A stretch of DNA of 64,000 bases. Origin: Scytalidium lignicola (Eukaryota > Ascomycota > Leotiomycetes). Below, one piece after another: positions 24,088 through 36,503 of this stretch. The position numbers and the translations under genes were made by a program. Every line of letters begins with the position of its first letter. Positions within the stretch are counted from its first letter, which is position 1. The stretch is taken from contig NCSJ02000068.1 of the NCBI GenBank assembly GCA_002812745.2, positions 62,001-126,000 of the forward strand. Direction: 5' to 3'. The notes below the pieces were generated by a model. That model was not told the DNA's origin. It saw nothing but the letters and a program-made list of their open reading frames with translations, and made no database searches.

Positions 24088-25275
24088 ATGCAGGGTGACT
24101 ATAGATACGAGAGTTCGGACGACTGGTCGACTGTGTCCGAGAACTCGGAATCCCCTAATCCTAAACATCCTCTGAGTTTCTTCACGAATCTTAGCGATAA
24201 ATCTTTCTCACTTAATGGAAACGATAAGAAGACTAATGAGTTTTCTTTCCCAAAATTCCTAAGTTTACCTCGAGAGTTGCGTATTTATATCTGGGAACTC
24301 ATTTGTCCTGAACTTACCGTGCTGGCTCAAACACTTGAATATATAGTTCAAGCAATGCCAAATAATACCTTGTGTCATACTGTCTACGACGCTACATCTC
24401 TTGGGGATTCAACCAGAAGGACCAGGAGAGTTTTGGCTGTGCATCGCGAATCTCGGGCCTTAGCCACGGGAAGATTAACCGATACCCTTACCTTTAGAGC
24501 GAGCAAAGACCCTTCTACTGAAGGACTTGTTCGTTTCAACCCAGCGAAGGATATCATCTTTCTCAAACACTTCGCCCCACTAAGAGGCTCGGATGGTGCG
24601 ATAACTTCAGTGTCATACCATCTACCCAATTTTGCGGGATGCGTTCAGAATGTTGCCATTGAGAGACGCTCTATCAATAAAGTAGATAGACGGTGTGTGA
24701 CCTTTCTAGCCAATTTGATCAAATTGAAGAAGGTTTTCTGTTGCCAAACAGCAGATTCAGGTAATCAATTAAAGACATTGGGTTGGAAATGGTTTACGTC
24801 CAGCTCTTGCTATCAGAAGTGCAGATATTCCAGCAATGAAACGTCGATTTATTGTTGGCCAAAGCCAGATATAGAGTTAGACATCGCGAATATGCCAAGG
24901 AAGTTGGCACAATATGAATTTACACTCAGAAGATACGCTGAAAATCATGGATGGAAGTTGCTCCCGATGGTTGTGTTTAAAGGCCTGCATGGCGTCAAAG
25001 AATATGGCCAGTTGGTAATTATGGAGTTAGACCATGGCACGGAATCCGATTATTATACGGATGGGTCTGTTAGTTTCACTATTTCAACTACTTCATCTCT
25101 ATCTTCTACTGAAGTAGAACGGCAAGCGCGGCAGAGACGGCGACGATGGCAGGCAGAAATAGAGGCAGAAGAAGAGCGGCAGCGGGTACAGGCACAGCGG
25201 GCGGAGCGACGGGCTGCATGGNAAAAAACGGCAGATATGGCAGCCATTAGTAGAACTATTTTCTCTTCTTCGTGA
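24088..25275 (+). CDS. 2EXR-domain protein
   Basis: Single exon, 395 residues as written. The block FPKFLSLPRELRIYIWELI (about residues 53-72) is the opening of the fungal 2EXR domain, followed by the typical VHRESRALATGRLTDTLTF (about 115-135) and NPAKDIIFLKHF. The domain is abundant and expanded in fungal genomes and has no established biochemical role. The C-terminus is a basic, Glu/Arg/Gln-rich helix (about 345-380). An N at 25222 precedes six A. If the N is a spurious base, as in two other genes here, the tail changes to a frame reading WKKRQIWQPLVELFSLL and stopping at 25285. I cannot decide between the two ends from sequence alone. Flanked by AT-rich DNA. Confidence 0.75.
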   Translation: MQGDYRYESSDDWSTVSENSESPNPKHPLSFFTNLSDKSFSLNGNDKKTNEFSFPKFLSLPRELRIYIWELICPELTVLAQTLEYIVQAMPNNTLCHTVYDATSLGDSTRRTRRVLAVHRESRALATGRLTDTLTFRASKDPSTEGLVRFNPAKDIIFLKHFAPLRGSDGAITSVSYHLPNFAGCVQNVAIERRSINKVDRRCVTFLANLIKLKKVFCCQTADSGNQLKTLGWKWFTSSSCYQKCRYSSNETSIYCWPKPDIELDIANMPRKLAQYEFTLRRYAENHGWKLLPMVVFKGLHGVKEYGQLVIMELDHGTESDYYTDGSVSFTISTTSSLSSTEVERQARQRRRRWQAEIEAEEERQRVQAQRAERRAAWXKTADMAAISRTIFSSS

Positions 25276-25285
25276 ATTATTGTAA

Positions 25286-27864
25286 TAAGTTAATAATACA
25301 TCACTGGGACAAAGGTTGAGAATATAATGAACTGTTAGTTTTTAGTTATGATCAAATTCATACATTAGTAAAATTGTGGTCATATGAAAGGTATTATATA
25401 CTTTTTAACATGCTCTTAAAAGCTTTTTCCTTTAGAATTACTATTAGTCTTGTAGAGAAGTTATAATCTTATTACTAATTTGTATTTGTATTATACTTAG
25501 TTATTCTGATCTTATAGCTCAATTATTATAAAGTACATTATGTGTATAAGGAGATTGTGGAAGGAAAAGTACTTTGGACCCGGTTGACCGCCTGGTTGGT
25601 TGAAGGTATTTGTTAAATACTCAATGTTGCACATTACATATTTCGAAAGAAAGAACTTCTCCATGGAACAATTTCAGTTCTAGGTGGCAGTATATTTTTT
25701 AAAGCTAATCAGCCTTCCTTCTCAGAACATTAGGTGGAAACGATGGCCTAAGAATCAACGTTCAATTCCAACGGTAGCACACTATATAGATATGAAAGAT
25801 TGCATTTCAAGACATTCAGAAAATATGAATTTAAATTTTGTGGTGAATGACTCAACTCATCTCCTTTAAGCCGCGCCAGAGAGCGAGTGGATAATCCCAT
25901 ACGTGGCGCCTTATGTTGGGAATAGCGAGGATACCATTCATCTAGAGTGGCTTCAATCTTACGTACGGTAGTGTTCTTTATGTGGCAGCCGAGACCAAAG
26001 TGGAGGGACCCTGGTGGCCTAGGGCACGATGAAAGATGCGCTGACAGAAAACTTCGCATGAGCTTATCCTATTGATCCACCTTCGTCGGATACTACGAAT
26101 TTGCTAACGGTCAAAGGCTAATGAAGATAATTTTCCCGGTGAGGAAATCTGCGTAGTAAACCTTATCAAACGCTGATTAAAAAGGAAGATCGTAAGGTCA
26201 GGAAGGAAAAGAAGGAAATCAAGCAAAGTTAGAGTACAAGGTTATAAGTCAATCCACCGAAGCTCTTATCAAATGCCCCATCTTCGGGTTCCTTCCTCCG
26301 GTCGCAGCTTACGTTTTATTTATCCTCACACGGATGGATCCAATTATGGATTATAAGCTAAATATCAACCACTGTGTGCGACAGAACTTCTAGCATTATC
26401 CGTTACCTCTGAGAAGGACTCTCTAACATGCTTTAGAGTAATGAAATAGGGAAATAATGACATAACTATGCAAGTTATTTTAATTAAGCTTATGCAGATG
26501 TTTAAAATTTAAAACTGCGCCGACTGTGACTGTTTCCCCCGCTAGTTACAACATATTTCTAAAATGTTTAGGTCTACAATCAATTTTAAGTTAGCAAAGT
26601 TCCAAACCTCGATTTGTATAAGCAAGGAGAACTTTGACAGTAAAGTACTCCGCTTGGGAAATGAAGATGCCAGACATAACGTCATGTAAAATTCTTTCAG
26701 TCCTTACAGAACTAGGTGAGAGGCCAGGAAATCCAGATGACGCAATAAATGGAAGTGGATTCCCTGTGCCTCATCACTCGTCATTGGTCTTCAATTGGAG
26801 CTATAAGTTCAGAGATAATTTCTTTGTTGATAGGCTTGAGGACTTCGTATGAGAAATGACGTGAGTAGACTGACACTTCTNAAAAAAGTTATTTTTCACA
26901 ATCACCACAATCGATGATTTATGAATGTCAGAGAGAAGACACTGTCGCATTCACAGGTGCGTTGCATCCACCTCATAACTAAGCCCGAAATAACCTAAGG
27001 TGGCTATGACACTTCCAATGCGCATGCGACGCCCGAAGCCACCGAAATCCCATTTACACATCATGGAATTCACCAATCGCATGTTCAATTGCGATTGCGA
27101 TCAGGACAATAAAATGTGTATAGATTGATAGGAATTGAAGAGAATCAATCAAACTCTGATGAAAAGAAAAAAAATATGATATGATCAGGGAAAACTGCCC
27201 CCTCCAGGTTACCTTGCATGAATCGACCTGACAAGACTGTGGAGCGACTAAGTTAAGCATAATGGAAACCCCGCAGATGCAAGATCAAATGGTTCTATTT
27301 TGGGTTAGCACCATAATCATTAAATTTGTCAAAAAGCAGATAAATTTAGAGAGAATATTTGTTGCAATTGAGTTATACTGCAGCTTCAGATCTAGTGTTT
27401 ATTCACTCTTTAGATCACGAAATTGATGTGAATCCTTATTTCCCTCCTGGTCGGAAAGGTTTAAGCTTTCGTTTGTGCGGCTTCAATGATCACGCCTTCC
27501 CCCAAATGGCAATCTGCATTGCGCCTTTCTAAATATGGTAAGGCGTGACTCCTTACCGAGCCTCTTTAGGCGATATTGAACCATCGGCGTACCTCGCGTC
27601 AAGGTAAAGTCAACGTCCATCTTGTTGCTCATCTGCTTTGCCCATCAACGTCAACATTTACACCTTGTAGTGACAGTGCGACCAGTCACTTTAAGGTCCT
27701 CTGACAGCAAAATCTTTTCTCCAGGTTCTTTCAACGCATCCCGATGCACATAATCGTCCCTGGAACCTGCAAGCCTGCTCTCCCATCATAATACCCCACG
27801 CGCTGATACTCAGATACCAAAGGACATAACGGAGCTTTGAAGCATTAACGACGTTGCGCGAGGC
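25286..27864. other. 2.6-kb AT-rich gene-free region
   Basis: Very AT-rich between about 25290 and 25560, then mixed. No open frame with a family signature on either strand, no terminal repeats that I can pair. One N at 26881. Could be a decayed repeat or simply long intergenic DNA upstream of the Nto1 gene. Confidence 0.55.
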
Positions 27865-30800
27865 ATGGCGCCTGTACCAGGCACGCCGAGACGTTCAGGC
27901 GGGGCCCGCACCCGTCCTAAATCTACTCGTCCTAGGTCGGCAGGTGGCAGATCTGATAAGACAACTCCTGCAAATTCTGGTTCTGAGCCGCCGCAGAAGA
28001 AGCGCAGATATATTCCGGGTGGTCCAGGTGGTGGGGGAAGATATGTGGATGAAGACGGCACTGAAATACCGGTTGGTGGGACTGGCCCTGGAGGATATAA
28101 TTACGTTGGCCCCCGCGGGCGCATTGGACGCGAGAATCTCGCAAATGGTGTGCAACCAGTTGTATACCCTCGACGAGATCGCAGTACACGGGCGCGCACT
28201 GTATTACCACGAACACAACAGCCTGCCATGAGGTTCAGCTCTGCCGCCCAGGCAGCTGCCGTTGTACAAAGCGATGGATATAAACCAAGAGAAGAACGAG
28301 CTTGGGAAGAGTTTCATCCAAATTTAGATATTGACACGCCTCTTAGAGCTTTTAGTGCCGAAGAGGTTGAGGGTATACCGAAAGCAATACCTCTCACGCC
28401 CGGTGCACTTGGATCCCCAGAACTGTCAATCAATGGCTCAAATGGCATATACAGCATTGAGGTGCCTAAATCAATGAGCGAAGGTGAGGGAACTCCGAGC
28501 GGATCTGTTACAGGTGATACTATTATTACGTTTGCCATACCAGGGACTCCAGGTGGTGGAAAAAGGAGACCTGGACGGCCACCTAAAGATCCCGTGGCAT
28601 TCTTTGCAGCACGAGCCGCGAAACTGAGCCAAGGTCTAACACTTCCTATAGCACAAAAATCACCTAAAACACCAAAGGTAGTAGTACCGCCACAGACAAA
28701 AGAGAGGTTGACTCTACCACAACCATCATACCGAAAGACAGATACTCTTTTGCGCTTCGAAGACAAGGCTTTAGGCCTGGTTCGTTATGTCGATAAGTCC
28801 ATGGCAAATGTTGGTTATCAAGAAAGTGATATATTCATTCGACCTGAGCGCAAACTCATCAAGGTCTCTGACGCAAACTTGGACGAGGATCTCGATCTTG
28901 GCCCAGGCTTTAAGGCTGATGGCGATTCTATGATTACGATTGCAAGTGGTGGTGTTGGAAGAGTAGAATATGATATGGACGAACAAGATGATAAATGGCT
29001 TCAGGACTATAACAATGAACGAAAAGCATTGGAATTTGAGCCGATTACGCGAGAAATCTTCGAGATCACCATAACCAAGATCGAGAAGGAATGGCATGCA
29101 TTAGAGAAACGGATACCAAAACCAAATCCCAAACCACCGCAGACCCATCGACCAAGGTCAAGTTCAGCAGCTGCCGTAAATGGCGAGCCTTTCCCTGGGG
29201 AAGAGCAAGACAGCAAATGTGCTATTTGCGACGATGGAGACTGTGAGAATACGAACGCCATAGTCTTCTGTGACGGGTGTGATCTGGCGGTACATCAAGA
29301 ATGTTATGGTGTACCATTTATTCCCGAAGGCCAATGGCTGTGTCGAAAGTGCCAATTGATTGGACGAGGAATTCCGGTATGGCTCTTTATCTATCGTGTA
29401 TGAATGATAGTGCTGACTATGACTCCAGACCTGTATTTTTTGTCCTAATACCGATGGCGCATTCAAGCAAACCAACTCATCGAAATGGGCTCATCTCCTC
29501 TGTGCAATGTGGATCCCTGAGGTCTCACTGGGTAACCATACATTTATGGAGCCGGTCATGGAGGTCGAGAAGGTGCCAAAGACGAGGTGGAAGTTGACAT
29601 GTTATATCTGCCAGCAGCGTATGGGTGCTTGTATCCAGTGTGGCAATAAAGCCTGCTACCAAGCTTTTCATGTCACTTGTGCAAGACGGGCTAGACTGTT
29701 CTTAAAAATGAAGAACAACCATGGCACTCTCGCTGTACTTGATGGCACGACTGTTTTAAAGGCTTTCTGCGATAAGCATTGCCCTCCAGATTATGCCCGC
29801 GAAAATGATGTCACACTTGCTACTCGAGAGGCTCGTATATTCTATAAGAGGACTATGCGTGGTCGTTTATGGGCTGATAGCCAGGCATCTGCTTTAGCCA
29901 TGGCCGCGAGACATAACGCTATTACCGAACACCCGCCGGACGAATCCCAGGCAGCCGGCGCACGGGCATCGTTAACTGTAGGTGATCCCAAGAAGAAGGG
30001 TAACCAGCCACAGAAGCAGATTTGGAAGCTTCCATCAGGAGCACCTGTCATTCCTCAGGTTGTCTACAACGCAGTTGAGAGCTCGCTTCAGCGCTTTACA
30101 ATCCGGAGACGTAAAGAGTTTGCCGCAGATGCTTGTAGATATTGGACACTGAAGCGTGAGGCGAGACGAGGCGCAGCTCTTCTCAAGCGATTGCAATTGC
30201 AGATGGAGACGTTCTCATCTATGGAGTTGACACGGAGGAACTTTGCCGCGATGGGTCATGCTGGCAGAGCTCGATTGGACCGACGAATTGGATTTGCTAA
30301 GACCTTAATCCAAGACTTGGAACGTCTCAAAGAACTAACTCAAGCTGTCAAGCAGCGGGAATTAGAGAAGCTGGAGGCGGCAGAACTCGAGGCTGACCTC
30401 GTGGATACAATTTACTTCCCAATTGCGAAACTACTGCCTCCTATAGTAGAGAAAGCACTAGCGTAAGTAACAAACTCTTGTCTTGATTATATGACACCTA
30501 ACAATATTTTAGGCTTGATATAAAACATGTATTCACGGCGGGACTGTTTAATCTCAGCTCAAAGCTCCAGAAGCGATTTTATGTAACTGCTCTTACATTT
30601 TCACACGATTTCTGCGAGGTATTTCGCATTGGTATCAATACTGAACCTTCAACGGAAACCCCAGTAAATGACGAAAGTGGGAATGGTGAAAGTTCAACCT
30701 CTCCTAAAAAAGGAGTTGTGGATATCAAGGAGCGGAGGAAGCTTGCTAAGAGAATTGTCAAAGCTGTTCAGCCACAACTTGAAGCCGCTGTTCGGGCAGA

Positions 30801-31593
30801 GGCCGATATTCTTCAAAAACCAACAGATAAGCTACTCAAGGAGTTAGAATCAATGCTGGAAGGGTGTTTAGAAACACGCCGAGGCTCAATTTCTACGTCT
30901 GTTGGAGAATCACTGGGTGATATGGAGGCTGAGAATGAAGCCGATCATCAAATGGCAATTGATAAACAGATCAAGTTAGATGGCCTGGGCCAAATGAATG
31001 GCGAAGCCTTTGAAAACGGCGAGAGTAGCATCACAATCGCTAATGTGGCTGATACTATGGATGTCGATGCGGATGGGGAATATGAGGATACCATCATCGC
31101 GCAACCAAAGAAGGAAATCGTGGACCTTAATCCTGATGCACATAATGAAGAGGAGAACGGAATCTCCAAAAATCAAACTAATGGTATCGAATCTACGAAC
31201 ACGCCCCCGGACACTAACGGATACGTCTCCGCTCTCGAAAATCCAGCTCGGCCTGGTCCACCCACACCTCCAATATCAAACGGTGACATTGGCACCAACA
31301 CTGAACTCTCTGATGTCCTTAATAATGGCGGAATTCCTTGGTATCTCAAGGATTTCCATCCTGAAGGAACTAGTGTGGTGGAGTCCCAGTGGATCGGTCG
31401 GGAGGTTGTATCAAGACTTAGTGAGGAGCTGAGCGATATGGATGATGATGAGTTGAAAGGACTAGGTATCGATGTTGAGCAGGCTGCAATGGGTATGAGA
31501 GATGCCATTTCTGCTTCTGCGGAGGTAGAAAAAGCGACTCCGGTTAGAACGAAGAAGGGCAAGGTTAAGAAGAGGTGGAGAGGTTATAAGTAG
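27865..31593 (+). CDS. NTO1: PHD-finger histone acetyltransferase subunit, Nto1/BRPF-like
   Basis: Likely scaffold subunit of the NuA3 histone H3 acetyltransferase complex. Three exons: 27865-29376, 29429-30462, 30513-31593; 1208 residues. Residues 1-190 are disordered and basic; an AT-hook (KRRPGRPPKDP) is at about 233. An enhancer-of-polycomb-like region (about 285-420) ends in the helix YDMDEQDDKWLQDYNNERK. Then a PHD finger (about 451-497; CAICDDGDCEN, FCDGCDLAVHQECYG, WLCRKC) and, across the first intron, an extended PHD (CIFCPNTDGAFKQT, WAHLLCAMWIPE, CYICQQRMGACIQC, FHVTCARR). This PHD-knuckle-PHD array identifies the BRPF/Nto1/Jade group. A long helical segment and a weak bromodomain-like stretch (about 850-890) follow; no canonical bromodomain is visible. 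The C-terminal 250 residues are acidic and disordered. Jade-type proteins are the main alternative. Confidence 0.86.
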
Positions 31594-33065
31594 GATCATT
31601 TACGGCGTTTCTCACTGGTTGGTTTCTTTCTTCTGGTCGCTCAATATTCGCTTGAGTCATCCAACATCTTTCTAACCGATCCAGCCCCCAGTTTATGGGA
31701 TGCATATTATGGTTGGTCATGGTTGGTGGGGCATTTTCGTTCTCACCTGTGTATGAGGTAGAAGTGTTGTGTTATATTTTATGTATATTACGCTGCAACA
31801 CTATTAGGCTTTGCAATTTGCTCGGGGAGGGAAACTTTTTTTCATTGATTTGGAGTTTGAGGAAGGACTACGGATCAATGATGAAACCAACACATTTTGC
31901 GGATTAATGGGTATTCCCGGGGGGGTGTTTTGCAGATGGATACCATTTTCTAGATTAGTTAATTAAACCCGTTCCTCTGGTTACGATTTTATATAGTTCA
32001 ATCCTGCCATTTTGCGGTGCAGCCCAGGACTAACAGAACTTTGCAAATTTATAGAAGCAGCGAATTACTTGAAGGGTTGTGGATGTCGTATTAACATGGT
32101 GTACCACCATCAAGGAGTAAGAGAAGTCAGTCCTAAGGAGGACTTGCGCAAACTGCACAACTATCTCCTCTGCCTCGGCCAACCTGCCATAAGTCTTATT
32201 TCTTACCAATTAAACTTCGCTCGGGATAACTTCCTCTGCATGTCATATTAGCACGTGATGAGCCCCGCCGTATTGTAAACACAAGTGGATAGGCCCAAAT
32301 TTACTTTGTGATGTATTGGCACTTCTGCCTGATATTTCGGGACAAAATGTACTGTACTGTACTGTACAAGTCATTGATTGAAGAGTTTGTGAGCAGGTAA
32401 ATAATCACGACAATACAGACAGTTTTATAAAACTTATTTCTTATTAAATGGAGTAGAATATCTCCACCAAGAATGCAAAAATAGTTTACATCCTGACCAT
32501 CCTGCAATTGTCAATACCAATACTACAAGTCAAATATACTATGTTTCCATTTCTGGCAATTCGTATCGATATTCCGAATCCGGTCAAATACACACACACA
32601 ATTGGTGGAAATTCCCCGCCGATCGGATTATCTCTGGGCGGATAAAATGCGCGCTCGTCTCCATTTCCTAACCAAGATTTTTGCTGCCATGGCGGGGTCT
32701 GGTTCGGGGTCCATCGACNTTTTTTGTGTGCGTGTGCGTGTGCCCCGCCATTGTTAAGGAATTGCATTGAAGGTGGGGTTTCTCAGGAAAGATGAACGGA
32801 GGGAGGTAATCCTCCGGTCATGATCCCGCGATAAGAGAAGCTTTTTATAAGCTTACCTGTTTCTTTCCCTCCTTCTTTCTCTTCATCAATTTTATTTTCA
32901 CTCTTGTGTTTTTTCCTCTCCAGTCAGCTCACTCTCTCCTACTTAATTGGGTATCCCAATTCCACCAGGACTTTCAATCAAAGTTTAAATCTTGTAGTTA
33001 ATCAAACTATTCCTCTCATTTTCTTGCTTATTCTAAACGAAACCAGATTAAGGAGGGGTAAAAAA
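31594..33065. other. Intergenic region upstream of the alcohol dehydrogenase gene
   Basis: Contains a GTACT direct repeat (about 32347-32368), one N at 32719 and, close to the gene, a TATA-like TTTTTATAAGC (about 32840-32851) and a TC-rich leader. Several CCCCGCC/GGCGGGG cores lie near 32617-32750. No gene is supported. Confidence 0.55.
32347..32368. repeat. Short GTACT tandem repeat
   Basis: Four overlapping GTAC cores at 5-bp spacing (TGTACTGTACTGTACTGTAC). It repeats the core found clustered at 14.6-15.6 kb. Confidence 0.85.
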
Positions 33066-34256
33066 ATGGTCTACCCTGAAACATTCACGGGCTTCCAGGT
33101 TGAGTCCGCCGATACCTGGACCACCTTCCACAAGAATGAGTTCACGCCCAAGCCCTTTGGCGACTACGACGTCGATATCAAGATCCAGGCCTGTGGCATC
33201 TGCGGTTCAGATCTCCATACTATCACCGGCGGCTGGGGCGAGCAGAAATTCCCTCTGTGCGTGGGGCACGAGATCGTCGGGACAGCGCTGCGCGTGGGAC
33301 CCAAGGTGACTCTGATCAAGCCGGGAATGAGGGTTGGAGTCGGCGCGCAGAGCTACAGCTGTCTGGACTGCAGGCAATGCAAGAATGATAACGAGACGTA
33401 TTGCTCGAAGCAATTGGACACTTACGGTGCTGTGTGGCCGGATACCGGGATTGTGAGCCAGGGAGGTTATTCGAGCCACGTGAGGACACACGAACACTGG
33501 TATGTTGGGATACTGGTTTTGCTATTATATATCTCCCTTCCTCTCTGTCTCCCTCTCTCCATTTTACATACATTCCTATCTCTACTATTTCCTAACTCGG
33601 AAACAGGGTATTCCCCATCCCAGACGGCCTCACAACAGCCCAAGTAGCCCCCATGCTCTGCGCTGGTTTGACGGCCTACTCGCCTCTTGTCCGCAACGGT
33701 TGTGGACCAGGCAAGAAGGTCGGCATCGTTGGCCTGGGTGGAATTGGACATTTCGGTCTTCTCTTCGCCAAAGCCCTCGGTGCTGAAACCTGGGTCATCT
33801 CTCGCTCTCACTCCAAGGAAGCTGACTCATTGAAGATGGGTGCAGATGGTTTCATCGCGACTGAAGATAAGGATTGGAACGAGCCACATCTCATGACGTT
33901 CGATTTGATCATCAACACTGCCAATTCCACGAAAGGATTTGATCTAGCTAAATATTTGAGTATGTTGGATGTCCATGGGAGGTGGATTAGCGTGGGCTTG
34001 CCCGAGGGAGCTGGACAAGAGGTCAAGGCACAGGATCTCTTAAGCAATGGTTGTCTGATTGGTGCAAGCCATTTGGGTAGCAGGAAGGAGAGTGCTGAGC
34101 ATGCTGAAGTTGGCAGACGAGAAGGGAATTAAGAGTTGGGTTGAGGAGGTGCCTATCAGTGCGGAGGGACTTAAGAGCGCGGTGACAAGATTGCTTGCGA
34201 ATAAGGTTAGGTATCGGTTTACGCTGACTGGGTACGATGAGTGTTTTGGGGCATGA
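33066..34256 (+). CDS. Zinc-dependent (NADP) alcohol dehydrogenase, ADH6/CAD-like, with a one-base frameshift
   Basis: Member of the medium-chain dehydrogenase family acting on aldehydes such as cinnamyl or branched aldehydes. Exons 33066-33499 and 33607-34256. Catalytic zinc ligands sit in CGICGSDLHT (about 41-50) and VGHEIVG; four structural zinc cysteines lie in SCLDCRQCKNDNETYC (about 98-113); the Rossmann motif is GLGGIGHFG (about 185). The frame then breaks: after LGSRKE (34090) the same frame stops at 34132, whereas skipping one base at about 34091 continues as MLKLADEKGIKSWVEEVP to the stop at 34256, giving 360 residues, the normal length. There is no N here, so this is either a read error or a real inactivating insertion. 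As written the product lacks the last 50 residues. Confidence 0.88.
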
Positions 34257-36503
34257 ATATGAAGCGCTGGGCTTGTAAAAAGGGGAGTTGGTGGGTATAT
34301 ATATGCATAGCTGATGAAGGATGTTGCTAAAACTGCGACATGGAGAGGGGAAATATGATATATTTTGTTTTACGTAAAGGATTGCATCTAAAGTGAATGC
34401 TGAAAGAAATTCTCATCAATATCTCATGCTGCAGGTGTATCCAAGGTTTTGGTAGCTGAATTGGGGGTTGTGTTAGGTCACGTGCTTTATTTTCTTTACA
34501 GCAAAATGCCAAGGCCATCAGCTAATGTAAGACATCCATCTAGACTTCTGTTACAATGGCCATAGTTGCAGGATTATTGATGGCAGTTGGTGATGCAGAA
34601 TATCACGTGTGAATGTGTATTCAACAACTATTCTCCATCCTTCTAAAAGCAAATCGTTTTAAGAATAAAAATGTTAAATGAATAAACTTCAAGATTTTGT
34701 AAAACTCGAAATAGTTATTTTATCGTACGAGAGATATATTCCTTTGTTTAGATAGAAATTGTATGACAATTTACATATTTCGGCTATCTCGCGAAAGGTG
34801 ACCGATTTATTTGAGATGATCGAATTGTTTTGCCAACTACCTTTCCCAACTCCGAGCGCAACCAACTATTAATGATTAAAAAAATAGTGGTTTGCACTTG
34901 GGTCAGCCGTACTGACTGAATCAGCCAGCTTGGTTCCAAATTCAACCCTGCAGGAAGATGGAAGGCAGATCTGGTGCGACTAACTTGGCTGACTCGTTGG
35001 GCCTTTTCTTTTGTTTCGTGCCGGAGTCTCAAAACTACTCATGTCCTGGTTGATCCTCCGTATAATGTGTGCAAGGTCTGCTGGTAATTAAGCACTGATC
35101 CCAGAGCCCCCGGGACAAACGTTTGGGAGGCTGTAGCCTGTCTGCAGTCTGCCTTCTGTGTTGGCGTCGGGGCGCAGCCAAGTTGCACAGTCCTAACGAC
35201 GACAACATGCCCACTTTGGCCAGTAAGATATGTTTTACAGAGTTGAGTTCTGCTTTTTAACAATTATTCTAGGACGGGCCAAGGAACGCTGAGCCGTAAT
35301 TTTTCTTTTAGCCAATAAAATACAAAGTACTACCACAGAACTGAGTAGTCATATTCTTCGGCGCTAACTGGGTCTCAGTTGATCTCGGCTGCTCCAGGGT
35401 GCCAACTTTGGGCCAATGAAACGTATCTTATAAAGTCGGGCAGCAGNTTTTTTTTCATTTGATCAAGCGGTAAGACAGATTCTTCTACGATCATTGCTGA
35501 GCCGTGATTCTTTTGGACCAATAGAACGCGGAGTGCAGTCCTGAATCGGAGCCAAGTAGCGAAACCATATGGCGAATCACATACGAACCATGCCATTGTG
35601 ATTGGTTACATTCTTGATCTTTTTGCCACTTGTAACACCTCTTGGAGACTGGATGAGGGCTGCTTGGGGTGAGGTGGTCGCTCTCCCAACCTCGGGCGCT
35701 CAGCATTCTGTGTTATCATAGACCCAGGCTACATTATCTTGACTTAACTGGAATATTTTTTCATCCACACTAACCCGGGATATTTGTGAGGCTCAAAATT
35801 TTAGGTGGGGCTTTCTCGGTTGACACTGCAGCACGAGGACCCTAACTCTTGGCCAATAGAATGGTATCTTATGGATCGGGCTCTAGATTTTGTCTGGTGT
35901 AAAAATGAGGCTGATAGAATATTTTGCTGAGCCGTGAATTTTCTAGCTAATAGCAATACAGTCTTNCCCCCCCCCCGATTAAAGCGAAATGCTCCACTGT
36001 TGATGCTTGAGTCGGAGGGGGCTGGCTGCTCACAACCAATAAGCGTCATTGTCTACTGGCAAAATTTCTTTACAACTCGATGTCAACAATGATAGTTGAG
36101 CTTCATATCTCAAATCATCAAGAATATATGCACATTGTAGATATGGTTAACTTCATTCAAGCTCTATTTCAAGCTTCCACTCCACCACTATAGCCATGTT
36201 ATTATTACGTATCCTATTTCACTCGCTTGACTGATTTGATCTGCGTAAATCGAAGCTGCCATTTTGTTCTAACAATGAACTTCAACACGTTTTTTTTTNT
36301 TGGATAAGTTTAGAAGCTGCTTAGTTTTTTAGAATATGTACGATCAAAATTACAGGGGAATTTATCTTTTACTTGGAAGAAAGATTGGGAGAAGAACTGA
36401 TAATAAACATTCTACTTTAAATAAAAGTGCTTCAGAAGGTTGTATATTTGACATAGGTTCCAAGATAACCAAAGACTCAGATATACCAGATACGTTGCTG
36501 CTT
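34257..36503. other. Intergenic region with degenerate repeats
   Basis: 2.2 kb with no supported gene. Contains diverged repeat copies (separate entry at 35265-35975) and Ns at 35447, 35966 and 36299, each beside a homopolymer. Confidence 0.55.
35265..35975. repeat. Diverged repeat with GCTGAGCCGT and CCAATAGAA cores
   Basis: The core GCTGAGCCGTRAWT recurs at about 35288, 35499 and 35923. A second core, TTGGGCCAAT or TTGGCCAATAGAA followed by GGTATCTTAT/CGTATCTTAT and TCGGGC, recurs at about 35408 and 35854. The order second core then first core is kept in two copies about 430 bp apart (35397-35530 and 35838-35960), so this looks like an old tandem duplication, not chance motif matches. No open frame or terminal inverted repeat is visible. 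Confidence 0.6.
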
